Positions 16,321 through 24,458 of a DNA stretch of 64,000 bases are shown here, piece by piece. Under the pieces are notes generated by a model. The model made no database searches. It was given only the letters and a program-made list of their open reading frames with translations, and had not been told where the DNA came from. Every line of letters starts with the position of its first letter. Position 1 is the first letter of the stretch. The stretch is from an uncultured Sphingobacteriales bacterium (GTDB taxonomy: Bacteria > Bacteroidota > Bacteroidia > Chitinophagales > Chitinophagaceae), in contig CALKHN010000089.1 of NCBI GenBank assembly GCA_937991535.1, forward strand, positions 1-64,000, written 5' to 3'. Both the position numbers and the translations under genes were made by a program.

Positions 16321-16902
16321 ATGAACAAGGTAATATACATCGTTGCGGTATTGTTTTTATTTGCCTGCAAAAACAAAGAAAAGGAAGCAGAAGTAACGGC
16401 TGATGTGCCACCTGTTGAAAAGTCTGTTGTTCATTCGGAAGCCTTTAATGCATCATTTAAAAATGTGCTTGACCGGTACTACGGTCTCCGCGATGCATTG
16501 ATTGCCAGTGATACTGCTGCCGCCAACAAGGCCGCTGCCCTGCTTCAGCAGTCGGCCGACGAACTGAAATTGGATGAACTAAGAAAAATTGATACGAGTG
16601 ATATTATCATTCCTACCGCAAAAACCTATACAGGCGGCATCAGCAGTGAAAGCAAAGGTTTACTTGGTGAAACCAATATAGAGGATAAACGCAAATCTTT
16701 CCAGATGATTTCCGCTAATTTATTTGATCTTACAAGAACAGTGAGGTATGCCGAAGAAAAGGTATATCTCCTGCATTGTCCTATGGCGTTTAATGACGCA
16801 GGTGCAGACTGGCTGAGCAATTCAACAGAAATTAAGAATCCTTACTTTGGGAGTAAAATGCTTACCTGCGGGGCAGTGAAGGATTCTGTTGTATTAAGAT
16901 AG
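16321..16902 (+). CDS. DUF3347 domain lipoprotein
   Basis: The 193-residue protein has a short lipoprotein signal (IVAVLFLFAC, Cys16) and a DUF3347 domain. The domain shows YYGLRDALIASD near 54-65 and the typical end HCPMAFNDAGADWLSNS with a following NPYFGSKMLTCG. DUF3347 domains are often found with copper or heavy-metal efflux proteins, and the conserved His, Met and Cys residues may bind metal. No efflux genes are nearby. A strong terminator follows at 16923-16958. Confidence 0.87.
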   Translation: MNKVIYIVAVLFLFACKNKEKEAEVTADVPPVEKSVVHSEAFNASFKNVLDRYYGLRDALIASDTAAANKAAALLQQSADELKLDELRKIDTSDIIIPTAKTYTGGISSESKGLLGETNIEDKRKSFQMISANLFDLTRTVRYAEEKVYLLHCPMAFNDAGADWLSNSTEIKNPYFGSKMLTCGAVKDSVVLR

Positions 16903-16922
16903 GGTTGAACATAAATATCCGG

Positions 16923-16958
16923 AACCGGGAAGACAGTTTTATTGTTTTTCCGGTTTTT
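16923..16958 (+). terminator. Rho-independent terminator after the DUF3347 gene
   Basis: A 13-14 bp stem forms between AACCGGGAAGACAG and TTGTTTTTCCGGTT, using four G-U pairs, with a TTTTA loop. It is followed on the plus strand by a run of T at 16954-16958. The G-U pairs favour the plus strand as the functional direction. Confidence 0.8.
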
Positions 16959-17010
16959 ACTTTATGCAGGTTGATGCTTTGTATACAATAATGTTATAAA
17001 AATCCATAGC

Positions 17011-18558
17011 ATGAAAAGAATAGCCTTCCTTCTTTCCATTGTAATCTTTTTTTGCAGTCCGGCAACGGCCCAGGAAAAAATTGACCGGGAAATGATGCAG
17101 CGCATCAGGAATGAGGGTCTTAGTCATTCTAAAGTGATGGATATTGCTTTTCAATTAACGGATGTAAGTGGTCCGCGGCTCACCATTTCACCGGGATTCA
17201 CCAGGGCGGCCGCTTGGGCGAAACAACAGTTAACAGACTGGGGACTGGAAAATGCCGTACTGGAGCCCTGGGGAGAATTTGGCAAGGGCTGGGAACTGCA
17301 AAAAATGTATATGGCGCAAACTGAGCCGTACTACAGGCCATTGATCGCGTTTCCCAAAGCATGGACCAGCGGAACAGGAGGATTGAGGAAAGCTGGAGTT
17401 ATGTTGGTTGATGCTGAAGATTCTGCAGATTTTGTGAACAAATACAGTGGACAGCTAAAAAATAAGATCATCGTTATCAACCAGCAAGACACCTTAATGC
17501 CGGGTTTCAGTGCAGATGCGCACAGGTATACCCATGCGGAGCTGAAGGAGATGTCTGATAGAAAGCCAGCCATACCGGCCTACCCGCGTCCCGCACGTCC
17601 GGCCCGAAGCAGCAAAAGCACAATTGCCCTGCAGAATGATATTAAAGAAGTGGCAAGGAAAGAAGGGGCGCTTGCCGTACTAACGTACAGTATGCGGGGC
17701 CGTGATGGTACTTTATTTGTACAGGGGGGCGGTGGATACAGGAAAGACGATCCGGAAAATTTTACAGATATTATGGTGGCAGTGGAAGACTATAAAAGTA
17801 TAGTAAGATTGTTGCAGGCTAATATTCCTGTAGAGATAGAAGCTGATATACAAACGCGTTTTATTACGGATGATACCAAAGGATACAATGTGCTTGCAGA
17901 AATTAAAGGAACAGACAGCAAGCTGAAAGACGAGGTTGTAATGTTGGGCGCACATCTTGATTCGTGGCAGGGCGCAACCGGGGCAACAGATAACGCGGCC
18001 GGGTCGGCGGTAATGATGGAAGCGGTACGCATATTAAAGACCTTGGGTATTCAACCGCGGCGTACCATTCGTATAGCATTGTGGAGTGGCGAAGAACAAG
18101 GTTTACATGGTTCACGGAATTATGTAAAAAATCACCTGGCAGATCCTGCTACTATGAGACTCAGGCCGGAACATGGTAAAATATCAGCGTACTTTAATCT
18201 TGATAACGGTACTGGCAAAATCCGGGGTATTTATTTACAGAGCAACGAAGCATGCAGGCAAATTTTTTCGCAATGGTTTGAACCTTTTAAAGATTTGGAC
18301 GCCGGAACAGTAACAATAAGCAATACCGGCGGTACCGATCACCTTTCGTTTGATGCTGTGGGTATACCCGGCTTTCAGTTTATTCAGGACCCTGTTGAAT
18401 ACAGCACCCGTACGCATCATACCAATATGGATACCTATGATCACTTACTGGCCGGCGACCTGAAACAGGCGGCTACCATTATTGCTGCATTTGTATATAA
18501 TGCCGCCATGCGTGATAAACGGATGCCCAGGAAGGCATTGCCGGAGGCGGGGAGGTAA
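17011..18558 (+). CDS. M28 family zinc aminopeptidase, secreted
   Basis: The 515-residue protein begins with a signal peptide (FLLSIVIFFCSPATAQ). A PA-like insert covers roughly residues 110-280, and the M28 catalytic domain follows. The two-zinc ligands are visible in order: His in GAHLDSW, bridging Asp in GATDNAAG, catalytic Glu-Glu in SGEEQGLHG, Asp in NLDNGTG and His in THHTNMDTYD. It is probably a periplasmic or secreted aminopeptidase. No operon partner is evident; the next gene converges on it across repeats of the GGTGAGA type. Confidence 0.93.
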   Translation: MKRIAFLLSIVIFFCSPATAQEKIDREMMQRIRNEGLSHSKVMDIAFQLTDVSGPRLTISPGFTRAAAWAKQQLTDWGLENAVLEPWGEFGKGWELQKMYMAQTEPYYRPLIAFPKAWTSGTGGLRKAGVMLVDAEDSADFVNKYSGQLKNKIIVINQQDTLMPGFSADAHRYTHAELKEMSDRKPAIPAYPRPARPARSSKSTIALQNDIKEVARKEGALAVLTYSMRGRDGTLFVQGGGGYRKDDPENFTDIMVAVEDYKSIVRLLQANIPVEIEADIQTRFITDDTKGYNVLAEIKGTDSKLKDEVVMLGAHLDSWQGATGATDNAAGSAVMMEAVRILKTLGIQPRRTIRIALWSGEEQGLHGSRNYVKNHLADPATMRLRPEHGKISAYFNLDNGTGKIRGIYLQSNEACRQIFSQWFEPFKDLDAGTVTISNTGGTDHLSFDAVGIPGFQFIQDPVEYSTRTHHTNMDTYDHLLAGDLKQAATIIAAFVYNAAMRDKRMPRKALPEAGR

Positions 18559-18574
18559 ATGGATGATGATTGTG

Positions 18575-18617
18575 GAGGAAAGGTGAAGGTGAGAGGTGAG
18601 AAGTGAGAGGTGAGAAG
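18575..18617. repeat. Short-period GGTGAGA repeat tract between convergent genes
   Basis: About six 7-bp units of the type GGTGAGA/AGTGAGA occur between the stop codons of the M28 and DinB-like genes. This is the reverse complement of the TCACTTC/TCACCTC family seen at 7780-7815 and 53422-53460. Confidence 0.7.
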
Positions 18618-18645
18618 AAAATGCAGGGCATACGATACGAGGATA

Positions 18646-19173
18646 TCACCAATGTCTTTCTTCTCTTAACCTGGTTATATGTGCAGTGTGATGTATGCCA
18701 TGCCAGGCATAGCTGCCCAGCAATTCCCAAAGCGTTACCGTATTCTTTTGTTCAGGGTGGAATACCGTTCTTTCCCAGTCTGTTGGGGTTAACTGTTCTA
18801 ACAGGTAGCACCACCTGGCATGAAGCGCATGCAGGAGTGTAATAGAAATATTTACAGGAAGCTGCTGTACATCTGGCAATTCGGCCCATAATTTCTCGTC
18901 GTATGGCTTAATTGCCGGGTTGGTTTCTGTTATGCCCAGCTTAAAACGGCAATAAGCGTTTATATGGCTGTCGGCAACATGGTGCACCAACTGTTGCACG
19001 GTCCATCCTCCTTCCCTGTACGGTGTGTGCAGTTGCTGTTCGTCTAAATTCAGCAGCGCGTTTTCAAGCAATTGCGGCAAATGCCTGATATCCGCTATCC
19101 AGTCTTCTTTCTTTTGTTCAGAAAAAGGTTCGGGTGTATACTGCCCTATTGGATAACGTGGGTCTGCTGCCAT
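18646..19173 (-). CDS. DinB/YfiT (BstA-like) family putative metal-dependent hydrolase or transferase
   Basis: The 175-residue four-helix protein matches the YfiT branch of the DinB superfamily. Family members include bacillithiol S-transferases. It opens with the family-typical DPRYPIGQYTPEPF, and possible metal ligands occur in LVHHVADSHINAY and YAWHGIHHTAHI. The substrate is unknown. The gene stands alone, convergent with the M28 peptidase. Confidence 0.88.
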   Translation of the reverse strand: MAADPRYPIGQYTPEPFSEQKKEDWIADIRHLPQLLENALLNLDEQQLHTPYREGGWTVQQLVHHVADSHINAYCRFKLGITETNPAIKPYDEKLWAELPDVQQLPVNISITLLHALHARWCYLLEQLTPTDWERTVFHPEQKNTVTLWELLGSYAWHGIHHTAHITRLREERHW

Positions 19174-19232
19174 AGTATGGAGTTATAACGGTACCGGCTA
19201 CTCTTATCACTTACTACTCACCCCGTCCGAAC

Positions 19233-19275
19233 GCCCGCCTGACCAGATTCGGGCAGGGTGTTCAGCCGGGCGGGC
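19233..19275. repeat. GC-rich REP-like hairpin (GCCCGCC...GGGCGGGC)
   Basis: The arms GCCCGCCTG and C(C)GGGCGGGC enclose an inner GGGCAGGGTGTTCAGCC segment. A closely similar element occurs at 37418-37452, and half-sites occur at 36091-36121 and 7388-7400. It lies downstream of the FKBP gene among TTACTACTCA-type short repeats. Confidence 0.6.
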
Positions 19276-19287
19276 ACTTACTACTCA

Positions 19288-20034
19288 TTAGTTCACAATA
19301 TCAATCAACTCCACATCAAAGATCAGTGCAGCGCCTCCGGGTATGCTGCCGCCAGCCCCCTGTTCGCCATAGCCCAAAGTATAGGGAATGTAAAACTTAA
19401 ATCTTGATCCAGCGGGCATTAGTTGCACTCCTTCCGCCCAGCCTTTTATAACCTGGTTCAGCGCAAAAGAAATGGGCTCGCCTCTGTCGCGCGAACTGTC
19501 GAATTTCTTCCCATTGATCAAAAAGCCTTCGTAGTGTACTTTTACCGTGCTGGTATCGGCAGGTTTGGGGCCGGTTCCCAGTTTCAGCACTTCATACTGA
19601 AGACCGCTGGACGTAACTTTTACACCGTCTCTTTTTTTGTTTTCTGCCAGGAATTTTTCGCCTTCCTCAATGGCGCTCTGCGATTTTTTACGCATAAATG
19701 CCTGTAGTTGTTCTCTTACTGTCATATCCGCCTGTTGACTGGTTAATAATGTTTTTTTCTCTTTCAATACTTCATCGAATCCCTTATTCATCAACGCATA
19801 ATTGATGGTATCAACGCCCTGCGATTTAAAAAAAGTAGCATCAATCATGCCTAAAGCATAACTCAAACTGTCTAATGCATTCGATAATACGGGCGCTTGC
19901 GGCTTAACCTCCGCATATACAATATGTGAAGTGCTGGCAGCCATTTCTTTAACAGGTGAACATGCCGGTAATAAACTGACAAGTGTAATGGTAACTGCGC
20001 CGTATACAATGTTGTTAAAAATCTTTTTTTTCAT
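19288..20034 (-). CDS. FKBP-type peptidyl-prolyl isomerase, lipoprotein
   Basis: The 248-residue protein has a lipoprotein signal ending in SLLPAC (Cys25), a helical FKBP_N-type region (about 50-125) and a C-terminal FKBP domain (VKVHYEGFLINGKKFDSS, GWAEGVQLMPAGSRFKFYIP, GYGEQGAGGSIPGGAAL). It should catalyse proline isomerisation during protein folding in the periplasm, anchored to a membrane. It lies 25 bp downstream of an ABC ATPase gene on the same strand. Its stop codon adjoins short TAGTAAG-type repeats. Confidence 0.93.
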   Translation of the reverse strand: MKKKIFNNIVYGAVTITLVSLLPACSPVKEMAASTSHIVYAEVKPQAPVLSNALDSLSYALGMIDATFFKSQGVDTINYALMNKGFDEVLKEKKTLLTSQQADMTVREQLQAFMRKKSQSAIEEGEKFLAENKKRDGVKVTSSGLQYEVLKLGTGPKPADTSTVKVHYEGFLINGKKFDSSRDRGEPISFALNQVIKGWAEGVQLMPAGSRFKFYIPYTLGYGEQGAGGSIPGGAALIFDVELIDIVN

Positions 20035-20059
20035 ACGATTTTGCTATTTGTTTTTAGAA

Positions 20060-20833
20060 TTATTCATTTCGTAAAGCGTGACCGGTAAGATGGATAAATA
20101 CATCTTCAAGGTTTGCCTTTTTTACTTCCTTTGGTCTTTCAAATCCGGATGCTACCAGGTCATCAATCAACTGGTCGGGCGAATGCAGCGCTATAATTTT
20201 CCCCTGGTCCATAATAGCTACCCTGTCGCAAAGTATTTCCGCCTCATCCATATAATGCGTGGTAATAATGATTGTTGCTCCCTTTGAGCGGATATCTCTT
20301 ATCAGTTCCCAGAGATTTCTGCGTGCCTGCGGATCAAGTCCTGTGGTGGGTTCATCTAAAAAAATTACCCTCGGTTTATTGATTAAAGTAGTAGCGATGG
20401 AAAAACGTTGCTTTTGCCCGCCGCTGAGTTCCTTATATTTGTTCTTTGCTTTATCTTCAAGATTAACGAGGCGAAGCAATTCGGTTGCATTAACCGGTTC
20501 ATTGTATAATCCGCTGAAAAGAGCGATCAGTTGCACAAGGTTAAGCCCGGGATAAAATCCTGAAGTTTGTAGCTGCACGCCGATGATCTGTTTTATTTTG
20601 TCTGCATCTTTATCGAGGTTATAGCCATCTATTATGATTTCACCACTTGTTTTTTTGCGGAGGGTTTCCATAATTTCAAGGGTAGAAGATTTTCCCGCGC
20701 CATTTGGACCTAATAGTCCGAATATTTCTCCTTCGTATACGCTGAAACTGATTCCTTTTACGGCTTCAAAATGTCCATAATTTTTTACCAGGTTTTTTAC
20801 GGTAATTACTTCTTTGCGGTGCATGGCCGGCAA
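20060..20833 (-). CDS. ABC transporter ATP-binding protein
   Basis: This 257-residue nucleotide-binding subunit has the Walker A loop GPNGAGKSS near 37-45, the signature LSGGQKQR, Walker B VIFLDEPTTGLD and a switch His in ITTHYMDEAE. Its sequence resembles the ABC-2 export type (CcmA-like). No permease gene is adjacent, because the downstream gene is an FKBP lipoprotein and the upstream gene is divergent. The membrane partner must lie elsewhere. The start could be at Met1 or Met4. Confidence 0.92.
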   Translation of the reverse strand: MPAMHRKEVITVKNLVKNYGHFEAVKGISFSVYEGEIFGLLGPNGAGKSSTLEIMETLRKKTSGEIIIDGYNLDKDADKIKQIIGVQLQTSGFYPGLNLVQLIALFSGLYNEPVNATELLRLVNLEDKAKNKYKELSGGQKQRFSIATTLINKPRVIFLDEPTTGLDPQARRNLWELIRDIRSKGATIIITTHYMDEAEILCDRVAIMDQGKIIALHSPDQLIDDLVASGFERPKEVKKANLEDVFIHLTGHALRNE

Positions 20834-20909
20834 GATAATGCAGTTAAGGATTATGGCAAATTATTTAACGCTGGGATTACGGGCTGGTGATTGAAAAAAT
20901 CTGCGTTCC

Positions 20910-20917
20910 TATCTTTG
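20910..20917 (+). promoter_or_regulatory. Bacteroidota -7 promoter box for aspartate kinase
   Basis: TATCTTTG matches TAnnTTTG exactly. A TTG at 20891-20893 lies 16 bp upstream, near the usual -33 spacing. It is 34 bp before the ATG at 20952. Confidence 0.55.
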
Positions 20918-20951
20918 CGTATTCTATTAAATTGCAGCAAATAACGAATGA

Positions 20952-22214
20952 ATGAAGGTATTTAAATTCGGTGGAGCCAGTGTGAACAGTGTAGACAGGA
21001 TTAAACAGATTGTGGATATACTGCGTTTATATCCCGATGATAAAAAAGTGGTTGTGATCTCTGCTATGGGGAAAACCACCAATGCACTTGAAAAAGTTGT
21101 GGAATCATTTTTCGGCAACAGGAAAGAAGAAGCGCTGCAATTGTTTGACCATATTAAAAAACAGCACTTAAATACTGCGAAGTATTTACTTGTTACCGGC
21201 GCCAATGCAACGGATGCAAGGCTCATGGACCTTTTTACCGAGGTTGAATGGACACTGCATGATAAGCCTGTGAAGGATTTTGATTATTACTACGATCAAA
21301 TCGTATGTGCCGGCGAACTTCTTTCGACTACCATAATCAGCGCATATCTCAACGAGCAGGGAATTGGTAATATGTGGACAGATGTAAGGGATATTTTCAG
21401 AACGGATGATCATTTTAGGAATGCCGGTATTGACTGGGCATTTACCGAAAAAAATGTCCGGGAAAAAGTTGTTCCTCTTTTTGATGAATACGACATTGTC
21501 ATCACCCAGGGTTTTATTGGCGCCACAGACGAAAATGAAAGCACTACACTGGGAAGAGAAGGAAGCGATTACAGTGCCGCAGTTTTTGGAAACCTCCTCA
21601 ATGCCGAAAATGTTACGATCTGGAAAGATGTGGCAGGCATCATGAACGCCGATCCCAAAGCGTTTCCTTCTGCCGTTGTTATGCATGAACTGAGCTATGA
21701 AGAGGTTATTGAAATGGCTTACTATGGCGCGCAGGTTATTCATCCCAAAACCATTAAGCCGCTTGAGAATAAAAATATTCCATTGATCGTAAAATGTTTT
21801 ATTGACCCGGCATTACCCGGAACGGTTATCCATCATAAAACCATAAACAATTTACCACCTGTTTTTGTGGTGAAGCAAAACCAGGTGCTGCTCCATTTGC
21901 AAACGCGGGATTTTTCATTTATTGATGAACATGCCATTACGCGGTTATATCATTTGCTTACGCAAATAAATATTTCCCCCAACCTTATACAAACAGGCGC
22001 TGTTACGCTAATGGTTTGTGCCGACGACAAAGAAGATAAAATTGGCCAGTTGGCGGCGGCTGCTTCAGAAATTTTTGATGTGCAGGTAGAAAAAAACCTC
22101 ACGCTCTTAACCATACGGCACTATACAAAAGAGGCGATAGCGGAAATGACCCATGAAAAATATATAGTGCTCCAACAGCAGTCACCGCACACTGTTCAGT
22201 TTTTGCTGCGGTAG
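20952..22214 (+). CDS. Aspartate kinase
   Basis: The enzyme phosphorylates aspartate, the first step toward lysine, threonine and methionine. The 420-residue protein has the kinase opening VFKFGGASV, the GSDYSAAVFGNLL and WKDVAGIMNADPKA segments, and a C-terminal regulatory region of ACT type from about residue 300. It is monofunctional, since no homoserine dehydrogenase domain follows. The start is the second ATG of ATGAATGAAGG, because the first gives a five-codon frame. It is divergent from the ABC ATPase. Confidence 0.94.
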   Translation: MKVFKFGGASVNSVDRIKQIVDILRLYPDDKKVVVISAMGKTTNALEKVVESFFGNRKEEALQLFDHIKKQHLNTAKYLLVTGANATDARLMDLFTEVEWTLHDKPVKDFDYYYDQIVCAGELLSTTIISAYLNEQGIGNMWTDVRDIFRTDDHFRNAGIDWAFTEKNVREKVVPLFDEYDIVITQGFIGATDENESTTLGREGSDYSAAVFGNLLNAENVTIWKDVAGIMNADPKAFPSAVVMHELSYEEVIEMAYYGAQVIHPKTIKPLENKNIPLIVKCFIDPALPGTVIHHKTINNLPPVFVVKQNQVLLHLQTRDFSFIDEHAITRLYHLLTQINISPNLIQTGAVTLMVCADDKEDKIGQLAAAASEIFDVQVEKNLTLLTIRHYTKEAIAEMTHEKYIVLQQQSPHTVQFLLR

Positions 22215-22249
22215 AAAAACTATTCCTGCTGTAAAAGATATTTCAGATA

Positions 22250-22306
22250 GCCACGAATACACAAATGAGCAAGGAACGAAGAAAGATTTATTCGTCCAAT
22301 CGTGGC
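22250..22306. repeat. Inverted repeat GCCACGAAT...ATTCGT...CGTGGC
   Basis: The arms GCCACGAAT and ATTCGTCCAATCGTGGC face each other across about 30 nt downstream of aspartate kinase. This resembles the intergenic GCCACGAATTCACGAAT palindromes I recall from related genomes. No other copy was seen in this window. Confidence 0.4.
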
Positions 22307-22430
22307 AGCGCTTTGCTTCTTTATAACTGCTGTACCCCAATCAGCCAGCTTACGGGCTGTTGAAAGTTTGTGGCTGGAAATAGTCGTTTTGATAAAACAA
22401 TCAAAAAAAGATTCTCCGGTATTTTGTTAT

Positions 22431-22468
22431 TACGAAGATTATCGTATTTTTATACGAAATTAATCGTA
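22431..22468. promoter_or_regulatory. Twin operator: two TACGA-N6-TCGTA palindromes
   Basis: Two 16-bp sites, TACGAAGATTATCGTA (22431-22446) and TACGAAATTAATCGTA (22453-22468), each have perfect 5-bp arms. Their centres are 22 bp apart, two helical turns. They end 27 bp before the ATG at 22496. The layout is that of a repressor operator of the BlaI/MecI kind; no such regulator is encoded in the window. Confidence 0.6.
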
Positions 22469-22495
22469 ATTGATCATCTTATTAAAACTTTAGTT

Positions 22496-23146
22496 ATGAT
22501 ACCTCGTACTTCCATGCGCCGCAAATATGGTTTTGGGCTTTTGATCATTTTGCTGCTTATCGTATCTTTTTCGTTTACTTATAGTTACAACGTAAAGGAG
22601 GGCGGTCCTTTTCGCAGCTTTCAAAATTTTCAGACACCGGTCTTCAGATCAGCCGGGGATACCATTCCTGCGGAGCGAAAACATGAGGGAAGCGCCCTGG
22701 ATGATCAATCCGTTTTGGATGAGGAACTAAATGCGCGATCTATTGAAAAAGCTTTGAAAAACATAGAACACCGTTTAAAGGAACTGGAAACAGAACTAAG
22801 GAACAAGGATTGGGATAAAGTAGAAAACGCTTACCGGAAAGCGATTGACGCTGTAAACTGGAAACAAATTGAAACAGATACCAGGCGTGCGCTGACAGAT
22901 GTAAATAAAAGAATTCTGCTTGAAAATGATGTTCACCTGGATAATATAAAATTGCAACTGAACAAGACCAAAGCAATGGTAGATCAGCATCTGAAACAAA
23001 TGCAGTTCAATATTGATCACGACCTAAAAATAAATTTGCAAAATGCTGCAAAGGGTTTGCAGAAAGCCAAATTATCTTTGCAACGGCTGAAAGCCTTTAC
23101 AAATGACCTGGAAAAAGACGGGCAGGGTGGGGGAGAGCTGATATAG
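22496..23146 (+). CDS. Membrane-anchored coiled-coil protein of unknown function
   Basis: The 216-residue product has a basic N-terminus (RTSMRRKYG), one membrane segment (FGLLIILLLIVSFSFTYSY) and a long, highly charged helical region (about 75-210) predicted to form coiled coil. I recognise no domain. The N-terminus is reminiscent of the transmembrane junction found after the peptidase domain in BlaR/M56 proteins, which would fit the operator upstream, but this is only a resemblance. I use the ATG at 22496 because the longer frame would run through the operator pair. The stop is followed directly by a GGTAAGA repeat. Confidence 0.65.
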   Translation: MIPRTSMRRKYGFGLLIILLLIVSFSFTYSYNVKEGGPFRSFQNFQTPVFRSAGDTIPAERKHEGSALDDQSVLDEELNARSIEKALKNIEHRLKELETELRNKDWDKVENAYRKAIDAVNWKQIETDTRRALTDVNKRILLENDVHLDNIKLQLNKTKAMVDQHLKQMQFNIDHDLKINLQNAAKGLQKAKLSLQRLKAFTNDLEKDGQGGGELI

Positions 23147-23147
23147 G

Positions 23148-23228
23148 GGTAAGATGGTAAGAAAGTAAGATGGTAAGAAAGTAAGATGGTAAGAAAATAA
23201 GATAGTAAGATGGTAAGATAGTAAGAGG
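23148..23228. repeat. GTAAGAnn tandem repeat filling the gap between convergent genes
   Basis: About ten units of an 8-bp motif (GGTAAGAT, GGTAAGAA, AGTAAGAT) run without spacers from the plus-strand stop codon to the minus-strand stop codon. The same motif occurs in both orientations at 54671-54887. It is not a CRISPR array because no unique spacers separate the units. Confidence 0.85.
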
Positions 23229-23231
23229 TTG

Positions 23232-24359
23232 CTAAAACCGCGGCACGGGGCATTGCGTTTGCCTTAAACTTTGATTATACTGGTTGTAGTAGCCATTGTA
23301 CAATAAAGCAAATTCCGATGCTCCCCGCATATTGTTATAGTTTTTCAGGGATGAAGTGGTAGCATCATAGGAGAACATAAGCCTTACTGATTTCCATTGA
23401 AAACCAATCATGGGAATAACCGCATCGGCGCCACGGTAATACAGTCCGCCGATCACCTGCTTCTCTCCGTCGCCGGATAAATTATAATTGGCGTGAAGTC
23501 CGAGTGTTAGTTCTTTTGCTTTTGCCTGCGTGGTAAAATAAGCTCCGGGGCTTACGATTACCCTGTCGTTTACTTTTAACACGGCGTCTGCAAAGGCGAT
23601 ATACCTGCGCGCTATAGCATTATCGTATCCCGAAGCACTGTTGAAAAAGGATTCTTTCGGACTGTTTACATGGTGTACGGAAACACCTGCATGCAGGTAA
23701 ATATTATCTGTTGGAAAATAGGCATAGTTTAAGCCAACCTGAACATCAAGATAGTTGATATTGGTTGCAGCAAAATTTTCGCCGCTGGGCGCGCCTGCAT
23801 CAAAAAATTTACCATTCCACTGACTATCAAATGTAAACTTCGTCACATCCACTCTTTTGTTTGCCCATCCAATATTAAATCCAACGGAAAGCAATCCTGT
23901 ACTGCCCAGCATTTGATGATAAGCAGCCGAGCCATAAACCTTGGTTGAAGTAAGATTACCGCTTCCTGCAACATCACGCAATATGGCGCCTCCCAGTCCT
24001 ACCCATCCGGATTCGAATCTGTCGCGGAATGCCTGCGCATCTCCATAAATGCTCATTGTTTTAAATTGTGCGGGGATACTCGCCCATTGCTGGCGGTAAT
24101 TGGCGCCAAGCCTGTAATCGTGTTCGGGTAAAAAACCGGTATTGGCAGGGTTGGTGGTTAATGGTGAATTGAAGAATTGCGAGAAATGCAAATCCTGGGC
24201 ACAAACGAAAGAGGGTAGTCCATTTAATATGCCAGCTCCCAGCAAGGTGAATATAAAAATTGGGGTTGTTGTACGGTTATGCTTAGCGCCCCGCCGCGTG
24301 AAAATGCGTTTTGCATTTCGCGCCCATGAACATCGTGTATGTAATAAAGACAGTAACAT
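23232..24359 (-). CDS. PorP/SprF family type IX secretion membrane protein
   Basis: PorP/SprF proteins are outer-membrane beta-barrels that work with the type IX secretion system and surface anchoring of large secreted partners. The sequence after the signal region reads QDLHFSQFFNSPLTTNPANTG, the family hallmark, followed by RLGANYRQQW and a barrel. I place the start at the ATG at 24359 (375 residues), because a strong Shine-Dalgarno AAAGGAGG lies 8 nt before it; a TTG nine codons earlier is the alternative. It directly follows the giant T9SS substrate gene on the same strand and is probably its dedicated partner. Confidence 0.92.
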   Translation of the reverse strand: MLLSLLHTRCSWARNAKRIFTRRGAKHNRTTTPIFIFTLLGAGILNGLPSFVCAQDLHFSQFFNSPLTTNPANTGFLPEHDYRLGANYRQQWASIPAQFKTMSIYGDAQAFRDRFESGWVGLGGAILRDVAGSGNLTSTKVYGSAAYHQMLGSTGLLSVGFNIGWANKRVDVTKFTFDSQWNGKFFDAGAPSGENFAATNINYLDVQVGLNYAYFPTDNIYLHAGVSVHHVNSPKESFFNSASGYDNAIARRYIAFADAVLKVNDRVIVSPGAYFTTQAKAKELTLGLHANYNLSGDGEKQVIGGLYYRGADAVIPMIGFQWKSVRLMFSYDATTSSLKNYNNMRGASEFALLYNGYYNQYNQSLRQTQCPVPRF

Positions 24360-24367
24360 GTTCGTAA

Positions 24368-24375
24368 CCTCCTTT
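24368..24375 (-). promoter_or_regulatory. Strong Shine-Dalgarno sequence of the PorP/SprF gene
   Basis: AAAGGAGG on the minus strand lies 8 nt before the ATG at 24359. Such strong sites are rare in Bacteroidota, where most starts have AT-rich leaders, and it decides the start of this gene. Confidence 0.65.
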
Positions 24376-24404
24376 GTATGCGTCAATCTCCAGGCAGTCA
24401 GATC

Positions 24405-24457
24405 TTAAATTTGAAATTTGATATTTGAAATCTCAAATTTGAAATTTCAAATTCTTC
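24405..24457. repeat. TTTGAAATTTGA-type short-period repeat between T9SS genes
   Basis: Degenerate units TTTGAAAT, TTTGATAT, TTTGAAAT and CTCAAATTTGAAATTTC follow the stop codon of the 1211-residue protein gene. The same family occurs at 11752-11786 and 13530-13560. Confidence 0.7.
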
Positions 24458-24458
24458 T

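Noticed and set aside
23148..23228. Possible CRISPR array
   Set aside because: Units of 8 bp follow one another without unique spacers, and no cas genes are present. It is a simple tandem repeat.
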